Shown here piece by piece: positions 60,738 to 64,000 of a stretch of DNA of 64,000 bases. The notes below the pieces were generated by a model, which made no database searches, was not told the DNA's origin, and saw only the letters and a list, made by a program, of their open reading frames with translations. The translations under genes were made by a program, and so were the position numbers. This DNA comes from Hyphomonadaceae bacterium UBA5336. GTDB taxonomy: Bacteria > Pseudomonadota > Alphaproteobacteria > Caulobacterales > Hyphomonadaceae. The DNA lies in the NCBI GenBank assembly GCA_002408125.1, contig DHQO01000018.1, positions 7,070 to 71,069 of the forward strand, given 5' to 3'. Position 1 is the first letter of the stretch. Each line of letters starts with the position of its first letter.

Positions 60738-61268
60738 ATGATGATGAGCGTCCAGCCCACCGACATCGCGATTATCCTCGTCTCGCTCGCCGCGTGCGTT
60801 TACTGCTTCGTGCTGAGCCGGCGCCTGCGCGCCCTGCAGGACACCAAGGACGGTCTCGGCGCGACCATCATGGCGCTGTCGAAATCCATTTCGGCGGTCT
60901 CGGCCACCACCCAGGACACTCGTGTAAAGGCCGGCGAGCTCGCCTCGCGTCTCAGCCAGCTGCTCGCCGATGCCGATGCCATGTGCGGCAAGCTGAATGG
61001 ACTGAAAGGCGAGATGAATGCCCAGCAGGTCAAGGCTCTGGAAGAGATGGAAGCCGGCCATGCCAAGCTGCGCGCGGCCCAGTCCGATATCAGCGGATCG
61101 CTGCGCGACCTCCTGGAGGAATCGAAGGACCGCATCCTCGACCTGAAGATCCAGATGCGCCAGATGCAGGCGCTGATCGATGCGGCGACCGACATGGCGC
61201 CGGAAGACTTTACCGACACCCCCACCCCCAACGACGACACGAAATCGCGCTATCGCTATGAGTATTAA
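60738..61268 (+). CDS. DUF6468 coiled-coil membrane protein, PflI-like
   Basis: 176 residues. One helix at the N-terminus (about 8-25, DIAIILVSLAACVYCFVL) is followed by a long coiled coil (about 30-150) and a Pro/Thr-rich tail. This is the layout of Caulobacter PflI, a bitopic protein needed to place the flagellum at the pole, and the position after fliL agrees. The similarity is by topology and context, not alignment. It overlaps motE by 11 bases. Confidence 0.65.
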   Translation: MMMSVQPTDIAIILVSLAACVYCFVLSRRLRALQDTKDGLGATIMALSKSISAVSATTQDTRVKAGELASRLSQLLADADAMCGKLNGLKGEMNAQQVKALEEMEAGHAKLRAAQSDISGSLRDLLEESKDRILDLKIQMRQMQALIDAATDMAPEDFTDTPTPNDDTKSRYRYEY

Positions 61269-61896
61269 CGCCCCCTCCCGCTCCCATGTCCTGGTAACGC
61301 TCGGCGCGCTGTTCACGCTCGGCGCGGCGACGCGCATCGTGTTTTCCAACTTCGCAATGGCCGAACCGGCCCAGCCGACCGACCTGCACGAGATGTCGAG
61401 CGAGCCGATCGATTATACCGGCCAGTCCACGGCCTCCGAGGTGCCGCTGGCCGGCCAGGTCTGCTTCACCGAGGAAGCCGCCGCCAGCCTGGAGGAAGAT
61501 CGCTGGCTGTTCGAAACCGAAGAGCAGGAACTGCGCGAGGAAAAGATCGAGCTGGAAACCTGGCGCCTGGAACTGGAAAACCAGGCTGCCGAGTTGCAGC
61601 GGCTCCAGGCCACGCTGGATGGCCGCTGGCAGCAGATGCAGGCCTCGGCCGATGAAGACATGCAGCACCTGGCGGAAATGTACGGCGCGATGAAGGCCGA
61701 CGATGCGGCCGATATCTTCAACCAGATGGATCCGGGTTTCGCCGCGGGCTTCCTGCGCCTCCTGCCGAGCGAACAGGCCGGCCAGATCATGGCCGGGATG
61801 GACACCAGCAAGGCCTATTCGGTGAGCGTGCGGCTGGCGAGCATGAACCACGACATTCGCAGCGCTACGGGCGGCAACCCGATCCCGACCAACTAG
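61258..61896 (+). CDS. motE: MotE-like motility protein
   Basis: 212 residues from ATG 61258. An N-terminal signal or anchor (about 12-32) is followed by a coiled coil (about 75-130) and an MgtE-N-like helical domain (about 140-212; YGAMKADDAADIFNQMDPGFAA). MotE proteins act as periplasmic chaperones for the stator in rhizobia. It is the last gene of the fliL operon. Confidence 0.85.
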   Translation: MSINAPSRSHVLVTLGALFTLGAATRIVFSNFAMAEPAQPTDLHEMSSEPIDYTGQSTASEVPLAGQVCFTEEAAASLEEDRWLFETEEQELREEKIELETWRLELENQAAELQRLQATLDGRWQQMQASADEDMQHLAEMYGAMKADDAADIFNQMDPGFAAGFLRLLPSEQAGQIMAGMDTSKAYSVSVRLASMNHDIRSATGGNPIPTN

Positions 61897-62014
61897 GCCC
61901 GTCCTCAACGGTTTCCGCGCCTTGCCTGCGCGGCAGTTACGGCCGGCATCATTGCCGGGAGGCCTCCAAGCGTTGCACAAGACACAAGGTGTGTTTGCAG
62001 GGCGGGCCTGAGCG

Positions 62015-63214
62015 ATGCTGAACGCGGCCATTCTGATTGCTGTCATCGCCGTGGGCGGCCTGCTGGCCTGGCCGAAGCTCTCCAACAACAAGCTGTGGCG
62101 GGCCACGCTGACCCCGCTCGCCTCGATCATCGGCTCGGGCTTCCTCGTGCTCGGCCCGATCCTGGACGACAAGTTCGGCCAGTACGGCCTCATCGTGATG
62201 GCGCTCCTGTGCGCGATCGCAACGGCGTTCGGCTCGGCCATCCGCTTCAACATCACCGCGCGCAGTTCCGAGGAGGGCGAGGAGGGGCCGATTCTCTCGC
62301 GACTGGAGCATGCCGCCTCCTGGGTGCTGGCCTTCGCCTATATCATTTCCGTCGCCTACTATCTGAACCTGTTCGGCGCATTCGGCGTCAGCCTGACGCC
62401 GGTGGACGACAACACGACGGCGCGGCTGCTCACCACGGCCGTTTTCGGCCTGATCCTTCTGGTCGGCTGGACGCGGGGCTTTTCCGCGCTGGAGCGGCTG
62501 GAGGAGCTTTCGGTCGGGATCAAGCTGTCGATCATTGCCGGCCTGCTGGTGGCGCTGGCGGTCTACTTTACCGGCAAGGCAACCTCGTCCGAACTTGTCC
62601 TGAACCCGCCGACCGTGTCTGGCTGGGGGGCAGCCACCCTCATCTTCGGCCTGATCGTGACGGTGCAGGGCTTTGAAACTTCGCGCTATCTGGGCGCGAC
62701 CTATTCCCCGGCCATGCGGGTGCGCTCCATGCAGCTCGCGCAGCTGATATCGGCGATTATCTATCTGATTTATATCGGCTTTGTGACCTTCGTCTTCTCC
62801 CGCGACGAGCTTCAATTCTCCGAAACCGCGATTGTCGACATGATGGGCGTGGTCGCGCCGATCCTGCCGGTCCTGCTCGTGGCCGCCGCGCTCAGCGCGC
62901 AATTGAGCGCCGCCGTGGCCGACACCAACGGGTCCGGCGGGCTGTTCGAGGAACTGACGGAGGGCCGCGTCTCCAGCCGGATGGGCTATCTGTTACTGGT
63001 CGCGGTCGGGGTGAGCATCACCTGGCTCGCCGATGTGTTTCAGATCATCAGCTATGCCTCGCGCGCCTTCGCGCTCTATTACGCCATCCAGTCGGCCATC
63101 GCCGCGCGGGCGGCCTGGAAAGCCCATGGCTGGGGCCCGCGCTGTTTGGTCTACGGCGCTCTCGCCGGCCTGGGCCTCGCCATGGCGCTGTTCGGCGCGG
63201 CCGTGGAGGGCTGA
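62015..63214 (+). CDS. APC-like membrane permease
   Basis: 399 residues with about 11-12 membrane helices and a LeuT-like pattern: an early unwound segment SIIGSGFLVLGP (about 37-48) and a middle block VTVQGFETSRYLG (about 216-228). It probably moves an amino acid or related amine by secondary transport, but the substrate is not deducible. The 118-base gap after motE shows nothing else. It stands alone. Confidence 0.8.
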   Translation: MLNAAILIAVIAVGGLLAWPKLSNNKLWRATLTPLASIIGSGFLVLGPILDDKFGQYGLIVMALLCAIATAFGSAIRFNITARSSEEGEEGPILSRLEHAASWVLAFAYIISVAYYLNLFGAFGVSLTPVDDNTTARLLTTAVFGLILLVGWTRGFSALERLEELSVGIKLSIIAGLLVALAVYFTGKATSSELVLNPPTVSGWGAATLIFGLIVTVQGFETSRYLGATYSPAMRVRSMQLAQLISAIIYLIYIGFVTFVFSRDELQFSETAIVDMMGVVAPILPVLLVAAALSAQLSAAVADTNGSGGLFEELTEGRVSSRMGYLLLVAVGVSITWLADVFQIISYASRAFALYYAIQSAIAARAAWKAHGWGPRCLVYGALAGLGLAMALFGAAVEG

Positions 63215-63248
63215 GGCCGATGCGGAGCAGGGAGCTGTGTGCCCCGTT

Positions 63249-63277
63249 TGGGTGCGGGCTCGAAATTTGAACCTGCG
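63249..63277 (-). pseudogene. Decayed remnant of the tRNA-fMet 3' end
   Basis: Its 29 bases match 63401-63429 (CCA end, acceptor 3' strand, T arm) at 24 positions, including ten identical from the CCA end. Mutations break the T stem, so it is nonfunctional. It has the same orientation as the intact tRNA 124 bases away. Confidence 0.6.
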
Positions 63278-63352
63278 CCAGATGCCGGCCCGCTGCGTTC
63301 ATGCCGAAGGCTTCTTTATCCGCAGGCCGGTGGCTCGGATCTCGGACAGACA

Positions 63353-63392
63353 AAAGAAAAGCCCCTGAAATCCGGGAAGGAAATCAGGGGCT
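63353..63392 (-). terminator. Terminator of the rRNA operon
   Basis: AGCCCCTGA (63360-63368) and TCAGGGGCT (63384-63392) form a stem that on the minus strand is followed by TTTCTTT. It is placed just downstream of tRNA-fMet. Confidence 0.85.
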
Positions 63393-63400
63393 ACCAAGGT

Positions 63401-63477
<77 letters not shown>

Positions 63478-63606
63478 TCAAAACAGCATGGCCCCGACGG
63501 TCCGTGCCTGGCCCGATAAGGGCTTCGGCCTGGGGCCACGGGGCCTCCCGGCAAAAGCCGGGCAAGGTATGGGAAAGATATCTGCAAACTTGCACTCATT
63601 TCAGCG

Positions 63607-63724
63607 GACCCGGCGGCGACCTACTCTCCCGCGACTTAAGACGCAGTACCATTGGCGCTAGGGGACTTAACGACCGAGTTCGGGATGGGATCGGGTGGGG
63701 AGCCCCTGCCATAACCACCGGGTC
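63607..63724 (-). rRNA. rrf: 5S rRNA
   Basis: About 118 nucleotides. The terminal helix pairs GACCCGGTGG with CCGCCGGGTC (one wobble), and the interior CCCGAACTCGG and CGGGAGAGTAGG are conserved 5S blocks. The edges come from the terminal helix and may be off by 1-3 bases. Confidence 0.95.
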
Positions 63725-63856
63725 GGCGGAAATGAGCGGCGTGCAAACCAACATGTTCCATTTCGGCGCGCCGCAGGGCGTGCCATTGAGACGGTGTTCT
63801 GATCGAAGGACTACAGGTGCGATGAGGCGATGCACTCGCCGTCACACATGAGTTTC

Positions 63857-64000
63857 ACGATCAAGCCTATCGAGCAATTAGTACCGGTTAGCTCCACGCA
63901 TCACTGCGCTTCCACACCCGGCCTATCGACGTGGTGGTCTTCCACGGCTCTCAAGGGAAACCTGGTTTTGAGGTGGGTTTCCCGCTTAGATGCTTTCAGC
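63857..64000 (-). rRNA. rrl: 23S rRNA, 3' end only
   Basis: The minus strand contains the conserved 23S tail GGTTAGC complement through ACCGGTACTAATTGCTCG, ending near 63857. The gene runs off the right edge of the window. Confidence 0.93.

Overview
This 64 kb, GC-rich window looks like the chromosome of a stalked or budding-type alphaproteobacterium, in or near Caulobacterales, Maricaulales or Hyphomonadaceae. The evidence is the flagellin regulators FlaF and FlbT, divergent FliM and FliG proteins, a FliL / DUF6468 (PflI-like) / MotE operon, CtrA-like TTAA-N7-TTWA boxes upstream of flagellar units, ATGA-type gene overlaps and frequent TTG/GTG starts. The genus cannot be fixed from the sequence alone.

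Positions 1-28.9 kb are mostly housekeeping and small accessory genes. The left edge carries a truncated six-helix membrane protein followed by a VWA-like protein. Next come a one-carbon and methionine-cycle group (ahcY, purU, metK), a flippase-like transporter, a trans-editing prolyl-tRNA deacylase, a DUF6065 protein, a short-chain dehydrogenase, and an orphan three-gene TadG/TadE set divergent from rpsD. A short accessory block follows (AT-richer secreted protein, PPK2 kinase, TIR-domain protein), then two lipoproteins, lptG/lptF divergent from pepA-holC-ndk, tRNA-Asn, tRNA-Cys, a PiuC-type dioxygenase divergent from a lipoprotein across a Fur-like box, and a sialate O-acetylesterase.

Positions 28.9-61.9 kb form one almost continuous flagellar region. 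It encodes export (flhA, flhB, fliP, fliQ, fliR, fliH, fliI, fliJ-like), C-ring and MS-ring (fliF, fliG, fliM-like, fliN), rod and rings (flgB, flgC, flgF, flgG, fliE, flgH, flgI, flgA, flgJ-like), hook and junction (flgD, flgE, fliK, flgK, flgL), stator (motA, motB, motE, two fliL), one long flagellin, and flaF, flbT, flgN-like and DUF1217. No fliO, fliD, fliS, flgM, flbD or master regulator is seen. Divergent units share TTAA-type boxes, which suggests CtrA control from elsewhere.

The right end (62-64 kb) has an APC-like permease and the 3' end of an rRNA operon on the minus strand (23S 3' end, 5S, tRNA-fMet, terminator), followed by a decayed copy of the tRNA-fMet 3' end.

The most unusual structure is a 320-bp element with perfect 27-bp terminal inverted repeats between fliN and fliP. 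Removing it together with one TA restores an overlapping fliN-fliP junction with an ATG start for fliP. As it stands, fliP seems to start at a TTG inside the element's terminal repeat. Other dispersed repeats include a 53-bp unit present as a tandem array, a 33-bp unit in three copies, a 161-bp inverted-repeat element and a 25-bp perfect palindrome.
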